A stretch of 64,000 bases of DNA from Planctomycetota bacterium (GTDB taxonomy: Bacteria; Planctomycetota; Phycisphaerae; Phycisphaerales; UBA1924): positions 124,001 to 188,000 of the forward strand of contig JAFIFX010000005.1 of assembly GCA_020831805.1 (NCBI GenBank), read 5' to 3'. Positions within the stretch are counted from its first letter, which is position 1. Every line of letters begins with the position of its first letter. A model generated the notes under the pieces. It was not told the DNA's origin. It was given only the letters and a program-made list of their open reading frames with translations, and did no database searches. Of the stretch, positions 9,032 through 18,451 are shown in pieces. Both the position numbers and the translations under genes were made by a program.

Positions 9032-10101
9032 CCATGACCAACACCGCCCACGGCTCCTGGACCCCGACTGTCACCCCCGACGAGCTGGCCGACTGGATCG
9101 GCTCGATGCGGACCGCGGTCCTGCTGACCCATGTCAAGCCCGACGGCGACGCCCTCGGCTCGACCCTGGCGCTGGCCCGGGCGATCAACCTCGTCCGGCG
9201 GACCACCGGGGCCGTCTCCGCCGCCGAGTGCTGGTACGCCGCCCCGCTGCCTGAGTGGGCCCCCATGCTGATGGGCCAGACCAAGGTCCGCACGATCGAG
9301 CCCGGCCAGAACCCCCCCGGGGCGTTCGACCCCGAGGCGGTCATCATCTGCGACACCGGCTCGTGGAACCAGCTCGACCCGTTCCGCTCGTTCATCGAGG
9401 AGCGCCTCGAACGCACCGCGATCATCGACCACCACCTCCAGGGTGATGCCGAGATCGCCGACCACCGACTGCTCGACATGACCGCCGCCGCGGCCGTCCA
9501 GCCCGTCGCGGCCGTCTGCTGCCGCCTGCTCGGCGTGGACTCGCCCGCGAAACTCCCCGTCGAGATCGCCACCCCGCTCTACACCGGCCTGGCCACCGAC
9601 ACGGGCTGGTTCCGCCACTCGAATGTGGACGCGCGGGTGATGCGTCTGGCCGCCGACCTGCTCGAGGCGGGCGTGAACCACACCGAGCTGATGGAACTGA
9701 TCGAGCAGAACGACCGGCCCAGCCGCCTGCGCCTGATGCAGCGGGCCCTGGCCTCGCTGGAACTCGTCGAGGACAAGCACGCCGCCGTCATGAGCCTGAC
9801 CACCGAGGACTTCCGCAGGGCCGGCGCCGCGCCGGGCGAGTCCGGCGGCTTCGTCGACATCCCCCGCACCGTGCCCACCATCCGCGTCGTCGCCCTGCTC
9901 ACCGAGCAATCCGACGCCCAGGGCGTCTTCACCAAGGTCTCCATGCGTTCCAAGGCCACCGGCTGGAACGGCATGGAACCCGTGGATGTCAACGAAGTCT
10001 GCAAAAAACTCGGCGGCGGCGGCCACGCCCGGGCGAGCGGTGCTCGGATCCGCGCGCCGCTGGAAGAGGCGAAAAAGCAGCTCCTTGAGGCTTTACCGTA
10101 A
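9028..10101 (+). CDS. nrnA: DHH-family oligoribonuclease / pAp phosphatase (NrnA type)
   Basis: A 357-residue DHH-DHHA1 phosphoesterase. Metal-binding motifs are visible in order: HVKPDGDALGS (about 34-44), IICDTGS, IIDHHLQGD (about 131), and GLATDTGWFR. The C-terminal DHHA1 substrate domain ends with GGGGHARASGARI. NrnA enzymes degrade 2-5-mer RNA (nanoRNA) and dephosphorylate 3'-phosphoadenosine 5'-phosphate. It overlaps ribF by 4 bp; in many bacteria these genes sit together near rbfA and truB. The choice between nanoRNase and pAp phosphatase as main role cannot be made from sequence. Confidence 0.9.
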   Translation: MTMTNTAHGSWTPTVTPDELADWIGSMRTAVLLTHVKPDGDALGSTLALARAINLVRRTTGAVSAAECWYAAPLPEWAPMLMGQTKVRTIEPGQNPPGAFDPEAVIICDTGSWNQLDPFRSFIEERLERTAIIDHHLQGDAEIADHRLLDMTAAAAVQPVAAVCCRLLGVDSPAKLPVEIATPLYTGLATDTGWFRHSNVDARVMRLAADLLEAGVNHTELMELIEQNDRPSRLRLMQRALASLELVEDKHAAVMSLTTEDFRRAGAAPGESGGFVDIPRTVPTIRVVALLTEQSDAQGVFTKVSMRSKATGWNGMEPVDVNEVCKKLGGGGHARASGARIRAPLEEAKKQLLEALP

Positions 10102-10131
10102 GGCTGGGATTCGGTCGGGGTGATGGAACCA

Positions 10132-10569
10132 ATGGCTGAGACACCGGCCCAACCCGGATCATCCGTGTGTGCGTGGTGTGGATACGACACGGTATCGGTC
10201 GACGCAGAACAGTGCGCTGAATGCGGCGGCTTTCTGGCTGACTCAGGATGGATCCGGCCGCTGCTCGCTCAGAAGGACACACTGGTTCTTTGGGGGTGGG
10301 TATCGGTGCTGCTTTTCTTCGTGTGCGTCGTGTTGTGGATGAACACGCAGCGGGGTGATCTGGAACTTCTACTGCTCTTCTGCGCGGTATTCATCGGATT
10401 GCTTTCCCTCGGAGTGCTTGAGTCGCTTCGTGTCTGGCGAAGATTGAAACGCGGCGGTCGTGCTCATCCACAAAGGCGGGTTGTCCTCACCTGGCTGCTG
10501 ATCTACCTCGGCCAGTTCTTCGCCATGGGCACGCTCCAACTGATTGGCACCTTGGTGATCTGGCAATAG
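10132..10569 (+). CDS. zinc-ribbon membrane protein of unknown function
   Basis: A 145-residue protein. A four-Cys zinc ribbon at the N-terminus (CAWCGY then CAECGG) precedes three hydrophobic segments (about 45-65, 70-92 and 115-140) that look like transmembrane helices. The ATG at 10132 is chosen because GGGGTGAT, a strong anti-SD match, lies 7 nt before it; in-frame GTG and ATG codons just upstream would overlap that site. Two other proteins in this window combine the same kind of ribbon with membrane helices. Function unknown. Confidence 0.7.
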   Translation: MAETPAQPGSSVCAWCGYDTVSVDAEQCAECGGFLADSGWIRPLLAQKDTLVLWGWVSVLLFFVCVVLWMNTQRGDLELLLLFCAVFIGLLSLGVLESLRVWRRLKRGGRAHPQRRVVLTWLLIYLGQFFAMGTLQLIGTLVIWQ

Positions 10570-10635
10570 CATCGAGCCGCGATCCCAGCCTCACAAACCT
10601 CCTGCGGCCCCGGGACAATCGTCGTAGACTCTGCC

Positions 10636-11493
10636 ATGCCAACCCCACCGAATCCTTCTCGCAAACCCTCCTTCCGCGAAAAGGTCGAGCGGGCCGCCAA
10701 CGACCCCAAGGCCGGGCGTGATGACAGGCCCCGCGGGCTTCGTCCTGGCCATCGCCCGCCGCTGCGCGTCTTCACCACCACGCTGTGGGAGTACCCCAGC
10801 CAGCACTACGACGGGCGCGAGTCCAACTTCCAGGGCAGCAAGGACTACGCCGGCGCGACGCCGAGCTGGGTCATCTGGCAGCTCCTCCAACGCTACACCC
10901 GCGAAGGCGACACCGTGCTGGACCCCATGTGCGGCTCGGGCACCACGCTGGATGTCTGCGCCGACCTCAAACGCACCGGCGTCGGCTTCGACCTTAACCC
11001 CCAGCGCCCGGAGATCACCAAAGCCGACGCCCGCGAGCTGCCCGTCGACGACGAGAGCGCGGACTTCTGCTTCGTCGACCCGCCCTACTCGACCCACATC
11101 GACTACTCCGACGACCCCGCCTGTATCGGCAAGCTCGACGCCGGCGCGCCCATGCGCCGCGACGATGTGATGCCCGGCCAGGCCTACTACGAGGCCATGG
11201 AGGAAGTCATCGCCGAGATCGACCGCGTGCTCAAGCCCAACCGTTACATGGGGCTGTATGTCTCCGACTCGTGGCGCAAGGAAAAGGGCGTCAAGGGCGG
11301 CGTGTTCATGCCGATCGGCTTCGAACTCTTCTCGATCATGCGCGACTACTTCCGGCCCGTCGACATCATCGCGGTGGCACGGGGGAACACCAAGCTCCAA
11401 CGCGGCAACTGGCACAAATCCGCCGAACAGGAAAACTTCTTCCTCCGCGGGTTCAACTACCTGTTCATCATGAAGAAGGAAGACGGGCGGTGA
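10636..11493 (+). CDS. orphan site-specific DNA methyltransferase (N4/N6 type)
   Basis: A 285-residue S-adenosylmethionine-dependent DNA methyltransferase. Motif I, LDPMCGSGTTL (about 94-104), precedes the catalytic motif IV DPPYS (about 149-153), which identifies an N6-adenine or N4-cytosine enzyme. Upstream of motif I the WEYPSQHYDGR segment and the TPSW element are typical of the COG0863-like group. No restriction endonuclease gene is adjacent, so this is probably a solitary regulatory or protective enzyme. TAGACT at 10625-10630 lies 5 nt before the ATG, suggesting a leaderless transcript. The target site cannot be predicted. Confidence 0.85.
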   Translation: MPTPPNPSRKPSFREKVERAANDPKAGRDDRPRGLRPGHRPPLRVFTTTLWEYPSQHYDGRESNFQGSKDYAGATPSWVIWQLLQRYTREGDTVLDPMCGSGTTLDVCADLKRTGVGFDLNPQRPEITKADARELPVDDESADFCFVDPPYSTHIDYSDDPACIGKLDAGAPMRRDDVMPGQAYYEAMEEVIAEIDRVLKPNRYMGLYVSDSWRKEKGVKGGVFMPIGFELFSIMRDYFRPVDIIAVARGNTKLQRGNWHKSAEQENFFLRGFNYLFIMKKEDGR

Positions 11494-11517
11494 CGAGGCC
11501 GGTTCGGCGGTTGATCG

Positions 11518-12027
11518 TCACACCCCAGGCCCGCTGATCTCGCCGCTCTGCCAGCCGCCGGGGCCGGTGCGGTGGTCGTCGATCTGGATGCGGATGGACT
11601 GGAGGTTGGCCATCAGGCGCTGCTTCTCTTCCTCGCCGAGCTGCTCGGCCACCTCGAGCATGGCCTGCACCGTGAGCTGCTTGCGGGCCGCCGAGCCGTC
11701 GGGCAGCCGCCGGATGGCCGCCCCGGCCCGGTCGCTGAGGAAGTCCGGCTCGCGCTCGAGCATCTCGGCCATCTTGCGCAGCATCTGGGCCGCCGTCTGG
11801 GCCGAGACACCGTGGCCGATGCGGACCCGCACCGGGACCAGGCTGCCCGGATCCTCCGGCCGCTTGATGATCGTGCCGTTGATGACATGCCCGTCCGAGT
11901 CCGCGCTGGGGTCGTCGCCCCGCTCGTGGGTGTCGGCGTTGAGGCCGGACAGGTACACGGCCAGGTGGTTGGTGTCGCCCGCCGGCTCGCCGGGGGCGGG
12001 AACGGATGGGTTCGGCTGCTCGCTCAT
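11518..12027 (-). CDS. conserved hypothetical protein
   Basis: A 169-residue soluble protein with an acidic, Pro-rich N-terminus and a helical C-terminal half (LRKMAEMLEREPDFL to AEQLGEEEKQRLMANLQSIR). I do not recognise it. It starts 7 bp after mnmA on the same strand. The hexamer TATGAT (coding strand, 12034-12039) lies 6 nt before the ATG and overlaps the TGA stop codon of mnmA, so the gene may have its own leaderless promoter despite the operon-like spacing. Confidence 0.75.
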   Translation of the reverse strand: MSEQPNPSVPAPGEPAGDTNHLAVYLSGLNADTHERGDDPSADSDGHVINGTIIKRPEDPGSLVPVRVRIGHGVSAQTAAQMLRKMAEMLEREPDFLSDRAGAAIRRLPDGSAARKQLTVQAMLEVAEQLGEEEKQRLMANLQSIRIQIDDHRTGPGGWQSGEISGPGV

Positions 12028-12034
12028 CGCCGGA

Positions 12035-13288
12035 TCATAGCGCGTCCCCCGCGGAGGGGGAACAGACTGCGAACGAATCGTCGGCGCCGACCGACGCGAT
12101 CCACCCGCCGCCGAGCACCAGCGACGGGTCGGCCCGGTCGTAGAGCACCACCGCCTGGCCCGGTGTGACCGCACGCTCGGGCGCGTCGAACGCCACCTCG
12201 AACGCGCCCGCGCGGCCCGACGGGCCGTCGCGGGATTCGTCCAGCACACGCACCCGCGCGGGTGTCGCGACCGCGTTGTACCGGTGCTGCGCCAGCACGC
12301 CCACCCATGCGCCCGGCACCGGCTCGTCGGCCAGCCAGTTCGCCTCCCCCACCACGCACGACGACGCGAGCAGCTCCTCCGGCCCGCCCACGACCACCTC
12401 GTTCGACGCGGGCCGCTTCTCGACGACATAGATCGGCCTGCCCGCCGCAACCCCCACGCCCCGGCGCTGGCCGATCGTGAACCGGTGCTGGCCCGCGTGG
12501 CGGCCCAGCTCGCGCCCGGCGCGGTCGACGATGCGCCCCTCCACCGTCAGCTCCGGCCGGCGACGCTCGACCAGCCCCGCGTAGTTGTTGTCCGGCACGA
12601 AGCAGATCTCCTGGCTGTCGGGCTTGTCGAACACCGGCAGCCCCATCCGCTCGGCGATCGCACGCACCTCCGCCTTGGTGGCGTACTCGCCGACGGGCAG
12701 GATCATCTCCGCCAGTCGCTCGCGCGGCGCGCCGAAGAGCACATAACTCTGGTCCTTCGACGCGTCCAGCCCACGGCGCAGCACCGGCGTCGGGCCGGAC
12801 CGGTCCACCCGCGCGTAGTGCCCGCTGGCCACAAAGTCCGCCCCGATCTGCTTCGCGTACTCGTGCAGCTTGCCGAACTTGAGCCAGTCGTTGCACCGCA
12901 CGCACGGGTTGGGCGTGCGCCCCCGCGCGTACTCGTCCACGAAGTAATCGATGATCCGGCCGAAGTCTTTCTTGAAGTTGCACACATACAGCGGCACGCC
13001 CAGCTCGGCCGCCACCTGCCGGGCGTCCGCAGCGTCGTTGATCGAGCAGCAGCCCTGGTGGCCGATCTTCACCTTCGCCGGGTCGCAACTCACCCCCGCC
13101 GAGTCGTAGGGCACCATCTCGTCGATCGTCTCCCCCGGCGAGCCGAGGCGCATGAAGCACCCGACCACCTCGGCCCCCTGCTCCCTGAGCAGCCCCGTCG
13201 CGACGGACGAATCGACCCCCCCCGACATCGCGACGAGCACCTTGCGGCCCGCCCAAGGCCGATCGGGATGAGCAGAAGTGGCTGGCAC
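12035..13288 (-). CDS. mnmA: tRNA-specific 2-thiouridylase
   Basis: MnmA transfers sulfur to U34 of Lys, Glu and Gln tRNAs in the cytoplasm. The 417-residue protein has the PP-loop SGGVDSSV (about 21-28), the catalytic Cys motif NPCVRCND (about 126-133) and the second Cys in DSQEICFVPD (about 219-228), then the C-terminal beta-barrel domain with RHAGQHRFTIGQR. Length is slightly above the usual 360-380. The start is GTG; TAGGAT (13294-13299) ends 5 nt before it and contains the TAG stop codon of the upstream gene, an example of the leaderless pattern in this window. Confidence 0.95.
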   Translation of the reverse strand: MPATSAHPDRPWAGRKVLVAMSGGVDSSVATGLLREQGAEVVGCFMRLGSPGETIDEMVPYDSAGVSCDPAKVKIGHQGCCSINDAADARQVAAELGVPLYVCNFKKDFGRIIDYFVDEYARGRTPNPCVRCNDWLKFGKLHEYAKQIGADFVASGHYARVDRSGPTPVLRRGLDASKDQSYVLFGAPRERLAEMILPVGEYATKAEVRAIAERMGLPVFDKPDSQEICFVPDNNYAGLVERRRPELTVEGRIVDRAGRELGRHAGQHRFTIGQRRGVGVAAGRPIYVVEKRPASNEVVVGGPEELLASSCVVGEANWLADEPVPGAWVGVLAQHRYNAVATPARVRVLDESRDGPSGRAGAFEVAFDAPERAVTPGQAVVLYDRADPSLVLGGGWIASVGADDSFAVCSPSAGDAL

Positions 13289-13296
13289 GCAAGATC

Positions 13297-14559
13297 CTAC
13301 GGCCGGCGACCGTCCTCGTCCTCACCCTCGATCGGGATCGGGGCGTCGTCCGGGTCCTCATCGGGCCGCTCCGGCCCGGACGGCTCCGGCGGGTCCTGGA
13401 AATCCTCCGGCAGGTCCTCGTCGTGATCCGCCGGCGACCGACGCTCGGCCGCCTCCGGCTCCTCGTCGCCCGACAGCGGGATCGGGCTGTCGTCCTTGGG
13501 CGGCGGGGCCGGACGCTTGCCGACATGCGTGACCGCCGGGCGGATCTGCTGGCACACGCCCGACTCGTCCACCTCGATCGGCGTCTCGTCCTTGACCGGG
13601 TCCGGCATCGCGGGGTACGGCGTCAGGTCCGCGTACGACTCGCCGCACTCCGGGCACCGCCCGCCGAAGGGCAGCCCCCGCAGGTTGTACCCGCACGCCA
13701 GGCACGGAGTGTCCCCCGCCACCGTCCCGCCCCGCTCGGCCCGGTCGCGCAGCCGCTGCGTGATCCGTTCCGACCGCCCCGCGTTCTGCTGCTGGTACCG
13801 CAGGACCCACTGCGCCTGCGTCACGCAGCCGAAAATATGCCGCAGCAGCACCGCCCCCGCCACCAGCACCACCACCATCGCCCAGAACCCGAAAAACGGC
13901 ACGACCAGGAAGAGCACCATCGCCAGCACGCCGAAGATCGTCATCGCCCACGCCGCACCGCGGAGCTGCCACCCACCGGTGTCGTTCGACATCCAGAACT
14001 CGAGCTCGGCCACATAGATGCTGATCGGGATCAGCCCCACGAACGCCAGCAGCCCCGCGATACCCGAGAGCACCCGCAGCGTCGGCCCGAGGATCGACAC
14101 CCCCGACGCAAGGCCCCCCGCCAGCACCAGCACCAGGAACAGCAGCCACATCCCCCCCGCGATGCGCACCAGCAGACGCGTCCTCGCGGCGTCGAGGATC
14201 GGGTTTTCCAAGTCCGCGAAGTCCGGCGGGCGGGGCCCCGTGATCACCCACACCCCGCCCAGCCAAAGGCCCGACGCCAGCAGCACGATCATCTGCCCGA
14301 CGCTCGCACCGAACACCGACACCACCAGCCCCATCAGCGCGCCCAGCACGCCGAAGGACATCATGGCGAACCCACCCATGATCTTTTTAACATACGAGGG
14401 CGGGGCGTCCGTCATCGTCCCCTCGCGCGGCCCGATCGCCCGGCGCTTGGCCCGGATCGGCGCCCCGCACTCCGGGCACAGCCCCCCCACCGTCAGCCCG
14501 ACCAGGTCATAGTCGCACTGGTTGCAGGGCCGCGATTCCGTGATGACCTGTGGCTGCAC
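13297..14559 (-). CDS. multi-pass membrane protein with two zinc ribbons
   Basis: About 420 residues. An N-terminal zinc ribbon (CNQCDY then CPECG) and an internal one (CLACGYNLRGL then CPECG) flank a block of six or more hydrophobic helices. The C-terminal 100 residues are acidic and Pro-rich, probably disordered. The GTG at 14559 is preferred because AGAGG sits 8 nt upstream; a TTG 63 nt further upstream is also open. The CxxCGYxLxGL...CPECG signature is frequent in planctomycete membrane proteins of unknown role. The mnmA start follows after 8 bp. Confidence 0.75.
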   Translation of the reverse strand: MQPQVITESRPCNQCDYDLVGLTVGGLCPECGAPIRAKRRAIGPREGTMTDAPPSYVKKIMGGFAMMSFGVLGALMGLVVSVFGASVGQMIVLLASGLWLGGVWVITGPRPPDFADLENPILDAARTRLLVRIAGGMWLLFLVLVLAGGLASGVSILGPTLRVLSGIAGLLAFVGLIPISIYVAELEFWMSNDTGGWQLRGAAWAMTIFGVLAMVLFLVVPFFGFWAMVVVLVAGAVLLRHIFGCVTQAQWVLRYQQQNAGRSERITQRLRDRAERGGTVAGDTPCLACGYNLRGLPFGGRCPECGESYADLTPYPAMPDPVKDETPIEVDESGVCQQIRPAVTHVGKRPAPPPKDDSPIPLSGDEEPEAAERRSPADHDEDLPEDFQDPPEPSGPERPDEDPDDAPIPIEGEDEDGRRP

Positions 14560-14671
14560 CCGGGATACCTCTGCGCGAGTCTGCCGCGGCCCCGGCCCGA
14601 GCCGAAGCCCCGCTCTCAACAATGTACCGCGATCCCCCCCGCCCGGTTGTGCCCGGACCGGACAGGCCCCC

Positions 14672-15484
14672 TCAGACCGCCGCCGCTCGTACCGCCTCGA
14701 CCGCCCCCGTGAACATCGCCAGCCCCGGCGTCGGGCCCGACCGGGCGCTCTGCGACAGCCTCGTCCAGAACGGGTGTCGGTTCCAGTCCAGGTACCGCTC
14801 CGGGTGCGGCATCAGCCCGAAGATCCGCCCCGTCGCGTCGCAGATCCCCGCGACATCGCCCATCGACCCGTTCGGGTTGTCCACATACCGCAGCGCGACC
14901 TGCCCCGCCGCCTCCAACGCCGTCAGCGTCGCGTGGTCCCGCGCCACGAACCGGCCCTCCGCGTGGGCGATCGGCAGCACCATCGCCTCCTCGGCCTGAT
15001 CCCCGAGCAACCCCCTCGTCCAAACGCATGCCGAGGCGGCCTCCGCCGCGACCCGCACCCACCCGTCCTTGAAGCGCGGCGGGAAGTTGTCGGTCAACGC
15101 CACCCGCGCCTCCGGCGCCCGGTCTTCAGGCCAGCCCGCCCCCGCCTCCGGCCCGGGCAGCAGCCCGACCTGCGTGAGCACCTGGAACCCGTTGCACACG
15201 CCGATCATCGCCACGCCCCGCTCGGCCGCCCGGCGCAGCGGACCGTACAGCCGCTCGCGCACCTGCATCGCGAGGATCCGCCCCGAGGCGATGTCGTCGC
15301 CGTACGAAAAGCCGCCGGGAAACCCGATCAGATCGTACCCGTCGATCTGTCCCGGCTCGGCGATCAGCGCCCGCACATGAACCAGTTCCGGCCTGGCCCC
15401 CGCCATCTCGAAGGCGCGAGCCAGCTCGGCATCGCAGTTGGTGCCGGCGGTCCGGACGATCAGGGCGCGGGGGGTCTCGGGCAT
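14672..15484 (-). CDS. purQ: phosphoribosylformylglycinamidine synthase, glutaminase subunit
   Basis: A 270-residue class I glutamine amidotransferase of the PurQ type, which supplies ammonia to PurL for the fourth step of purine synthesis. The opening RALIVRTAGTNCDAE and FPGGFSYGDD are PurQ-specific. The nucleophile lies in GVCNGFQVL (Cys near 99) and the His-Glu pair in PHPER (near 226). purL and purS are not in the window. TAGAAT (coding strand, 15491-15496) lies 6 nt before the ATG, so the message is probably leaderless. The divergent DUF1015 gene starts 81 bp away. Confidence 0.93.
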   Translation of the reverse strand: MPETPRALIVRTAGTNCDAELARAFEMAGARPELVHVRALIAEPGQIDGYDLIGFPGGFSYGDDIASGRILAMQVRERLYGPLRRAAERGVAMIGVCNGFQVLTQVGLLPGPEAGAGWPEDRAPEARVALTDNFPPRFKDGWVRVAAEAASACVWTRGLLGDQAEEAMVLPIAHAEGRFVARDHATLTALEAAGQVALRYVDNPNGSMGDVAGICDATGRIFGLMPHPERYLDWNRHPFWTRLSQSARSGPTPGLAMFTGAVEAVRAAAV

Positions 15485-15565
15485 GGCTCGATTCTACGCA
15501 CCGGCGGGTATCATCCGCCGCGCCGCCGACGGGCCCACACCCAAGCGCGGCGGGGAAGGACGACC

Positions 15566-16912
15566 ATGCCCGCTGTGTACCCGTTCCAAGCCATCCAGTA
15601 CCGCCGCGGCCACGGCGATGTCTCCGATGTCGTCGCCCCGCCGTACGATGTCCTCGACGCCAAGGCCAAGCAGGAGCTGCTGGACCGCAACCCCGGCAAC
15701 ATCGTCGGCATCGACCTGCCCTGCGTCCCCGCCAGCCGGAAAGGGCCCCAGGAAGCCTACGACGCCGCCGCCAAGATCTACCAGGACCTTCTGGCCCAGG
15801 GCACGCTCACCCCGCGCGAACAGCCGGTCATGTTCGCCTACCGCCAGACCTTCGAGTTCGCCGGCAAGCGCCACCAGCGCGTCGGCCTGGCCTGCACCGT
15901 CGACACCGTCCCCTTCGGCCCCCGCGACGGCGGCGGCGTCCTCGCCCACGAACAGACCTTCGGCGGGCCCAAGGCCGACCGCCTGGCCCTCATGCACGCC
16001 ACGCGCAGCCAGCTCTCCCCCGTCTTCGGCCTCTACGCCGACAAGGGCGGCGCCGGCGCCGCGCTGGCCCGGCGCCTCACCGACGCCCGCGCCCCGGACA
16101 TGACCGCCTCGACCGGCGACGGCGTCGCCCAGGAGGTCTGGACCATCGACGACCAGGACGACATCGCCGCCGTGCAGCAGGCCCTCGCCGGCGAGGACAT
16201 CTTCATCGCCGACGGCCACCACCGCTACAACACCGCGCTGAACTACCTCAACGAACTCAACAAGGACGGCTCCCTGCCCGCCGGACACCCCGCCCGTCGC
16301 ACCATGTTCATCCTGGTCTCGATGGACGACCCGGGCCTGATCGTCGGCCCGACGCACCGCGTGCTCGGCGGCATGGCCCACTACACCATCGACAAGTTCG
16401 TCGACGCCGCCGCCGGCATCCTCAGCACCGAGCCCATCGACAACAACCCCCACTCCATCGAGAAGCAGCTCGAACGCATCGCCGACCGCGAGGACACCAA
16501 TGTCTTCGGCCTGTACGACTACGCCACCGGTCTGTGCTTCGCCGGCTGGCCCGCCGTGACCGACCCCCTGGCCGACCGCTTCGCCGACAAGCCCGAAGCC
16601 TGGCGCAACCTCGATGTCGCCCTCGTCCAGCACCTCATCGTCGAGGAGATCTGCCAGCCGGAACTCAACGACGGCAAACCGGTCAAGTGGGCCTTCCCCC
16701 ACACCATCGACGAGATGCTCGCCATCGGCCGCGGCGACATGACCTCCAGCTCGGTCGAGGAATCCGGCAAGGCCCAGCTCGCCGTCATCGTCCGCCCCAC
16801 GCCGCTCGAGGCCGTCCGCGACATCTGCCTTGCGGGCGAACTGATGCCGCAGAAATCGACCTTCTTCTATCCCAAGCTGATCACGGGCCTGTTCCTCAAC
16901 CCGCTGGCGTAA
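15566..16912 (+). CDS. DUF1015 family protein
   Basis: A 448-residue cytoplasmic protein with the family hallmark IADGHHRYNTALNYLNEL near residue 215, the opening PFQAIQYRRG followed by VVAPPYDVLD, and LAHEQTFGGPKADRL. DUF1015 proteins are widespread and are often encoded next to serine biosynthesis genes, but no biochemical activity is firmly known to me. The start ATG follows GAAGGA with suitable spacing. It is divergent from purQ and convergent with the thioredoxin gene. Confidence 0.88.
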   Translation: MPAVYPFQAIQYRRGHGDVSDVVAPPYDVLDAKAKQELLDRNPGNIVGIDLPCVPASRKGPQEAYDAAAKIYQDLLAQGTLTPREQPVMFAYRQTFEFAGKRHQRVGLACTVDTVPFGPRDGGGVLAHEQTFGGPKADRLALMHATRSQLSPVFGLYADKGGAGAALARRLTDARAPDMTASTGDGVAQEVWTIDDQDDIAAVQQALAGEDIFIADGHHRYNTALNYLNELNKDGSLPAGHPARRTMFILVSMDDPGLIVGPTHRVLGGMAHYTIDKFVDAAAGILSTEPIDNNPHSIEKQLERIADREDTNVFGLYDYATGLCFAGWPAVTDPLADRFADKPEAWRNLDVALVQHLIVEEICQPELNDGKPVKWAFPHTIDEMLAIGRGDMTSSSVEESGKAQLAVIVRPTPLEAVRDICLAGELMPQKSTFFYPKLITGLFLNPLA

Positions 16913-16925
16913 TCACGGGCCGGAC

Positions 16926-17369
16926 TCAGCCCGCGTCGGCGATCGCGCGGCGCACCGTGCGCAGATACGCCGCGGGCGGGCCGCCGCCCTCGATCCGCCC
17001 GATCACCTCACCCCCCCTCAGGAGGACGGTCGTCGGATAGACCCGCGGGCCGAGGGCCTGGATGTCCGCCGGGCTCTTGGACTCTTCGAGATAGACCGGG
17101 ATGGTGTGCTCGCGCAGGTATGCCGTCACATCCGGATCGCTCAGCGCGCCGCGTTTGAGCGCCTGGCACGGCCCGCACCAGTCCGCCGTGACGAACGCGA
17201 GCACCGGAAGACCGCTCTGTTCCGAACGGGCCTGCGCCTCGGCCAGCGTCAGCCCCGGCTCGAACACCGCGGGAACCTCGCCCGTCCCCCCGCCGGCGGG
17301 ACCCCGAACGAACATGATGGCCACGAACACCCCGATGATCCCAAGCAGGACCCACGCTTGTTTGCCCAT
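16926..17369 (-). CDS. membrane-tethered thioredoxin-like protein
   Basis: A 147-residue protein with an N-terminal transmembrane anchor (residues 5-21) and a thioredoxin fold carrying the classical active site W64-CGPC-68 and the cis-Pro region VYPTTVLLRGG. The Cys pair should face the periplasm or the outer side of the membrane, so a role in thiol reduction or cytochrome maturation is likely. AAGGAAGG lies 7 nt before the ATG. The next gene in the same direction ends the CNNM pair; the two appear to be separate transcription units. Confidence 0.88.
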   Translation of the reverse strand: MGKQAWVLLGIIGVFVAIMFVRGPAGGGTGEVPAVFEPGLTLAEAQARSEQSGLPVLAFVTADWCGPCQALKRGALSDPDVTAYLREHTIPVYLEESKSPADIQALGPRVYPTTVLLRGGEVIGRIEGGGPPAAYLRTVRRAIADAG

Positions 17370-17467
17370 CCGTCAACCTTCCTTCCAGTTTTGAACCGGC
17401 CCTGGGAGCCGGTTGCCTGCCTTGCTTCAACCACCGACGACACGGGCTTGTTCCCGTGCCCCACACC

Positions 17468-18451
17468 CTACCAGTCCCGCAGATCCCCCGTCAGCGGCTC
17501 GGCCAGATCCTTGCGTGTCACGAGCCCGACCGCGTGTCCCTGCCGCTCGACGATGCCCATGCCTGCGTCCTCGGCCCGCATCCGGCGCAGGGCCTCCCAC
17601 GCGGACATCGCGTGATCCAGCCGCACCGGCTCGGACATCAGCGAGCCCACGGTCGCCCCGGGGTTGAGCACCAGCTCGGACAGCAGCACCACGCCCGCCA
17701 CGCGCCCCCGGTCGTCGAGCACCGGGTACCGCGCGTGCGGCGCGCGTTCGATCTCCCGCCGGGCCCGGGCCGCGACCCAACTCACACGAACCGTCGTCGC
17801 CGCGTGGATCGGCACCATCTCGTCCCCCACCCGGGTCGCCTCGACCCGCAGCGCCCGATCGATCAGGCCCGCCTGCGCTTCCGACATCGTCTCCGAGCCG
17901 TGCTTGATCAGATCCGCCACCCGCTCCCGGTCCGATCCCAGCGCGTCCCGGGCATCGGTCCGGAACAGCATCGCGCCCAGGCGGGCCAGCCCCGCGATCA
18001 ACGGCACCAGCCCGCTCCAGACGCCCACCCACTGCATCACCGCCAGCAGCGGCGCCGCCCGGCGGACCAGGCGGTCCGTGTGCGCCCGGAACAGCTCCTT
18101 CGGCAACGACTCGGCGAAGATCAGCAGCACCGGGGTCAGCACCGCGGCCTGGATCACGATCAACGCCGACTGCGAGAACGCCAGCGTCAGCAGCAGCGTC
18201 GTGACCGCCAGCGTCGCCAGGTAGTTGAACGCGTTGTTGAACAGCAGCAGCGTCGTCAGGGACCGCTCCGGCTTGTCCACCGCGGCCGCGATGACCCGGT
18301 CCGCGTTCGTCGCCCCCTGCGACCGCGATCGCACGAGAGCGCGCACCGAGTTCGTCGCGTACAACCCCGTCTCCGTGCCCGAGCACAGCATCGATCCGGC
18401 CAACCCCACCGCCGCCAGCAGCCACCACAGGATGATCTCGCCCACGCTCAT
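17468..18451 (-). CDS. CNNM/CorC-type transporter protein (DUF21 plus CBS)
   Basis: A 327-residue protein with an N-terminal DUF21 (CNNM) membrane domain of four hydrophobic helices, including CSGTETGLYATNSVRAL and FAESLPKELF, followed by a CBS pair. The C-terminal CorC_HlyC domain of the longer paralogue is absent. CNNM proteins are linked to Mg2+ and related divalent cation transport. It overlaps the upstream paralogue by 4 bp (ATGA), so the two are coupled and may form a hetero-oligomer. Substrate not determined. Confidence 0.88.
   Translation of the reverse strand: MSVGEIILWWLLAAVGLAGSMLCSGTETGLYATNSVRALVRSRSQGATNADRVIAAAVDKPERSLTTLLLFNNAFNYLATLAVTTLLLTLAFSQSALIVIQAAVLTPVLLIFAESLPKELFRAHTDRLVRRAAPLLAVMQWVGVWSGLVPLIAGLARLGAMLFRTDARDALGSDRERVADLIKHGSETMSEAQAGLIDRALRVEATRVGDEMVPIHAATTVRVSWVAARARREIERAPHARYPVLDDRGRVAGVVLLSELVLNPGATVGSLMSEPVRLDHAMSAWEALRRMRAEDAGMGIVERQGHAVGLVTRKDLAEPLTGDLRDW

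Noticed and set aside
10636-11493. A restriction-modification system
   Set aside because: Only the methyltransferase is present. The adjacent genes (a small membrane protein and a helical unknown protein) show no endonuclease motifs.
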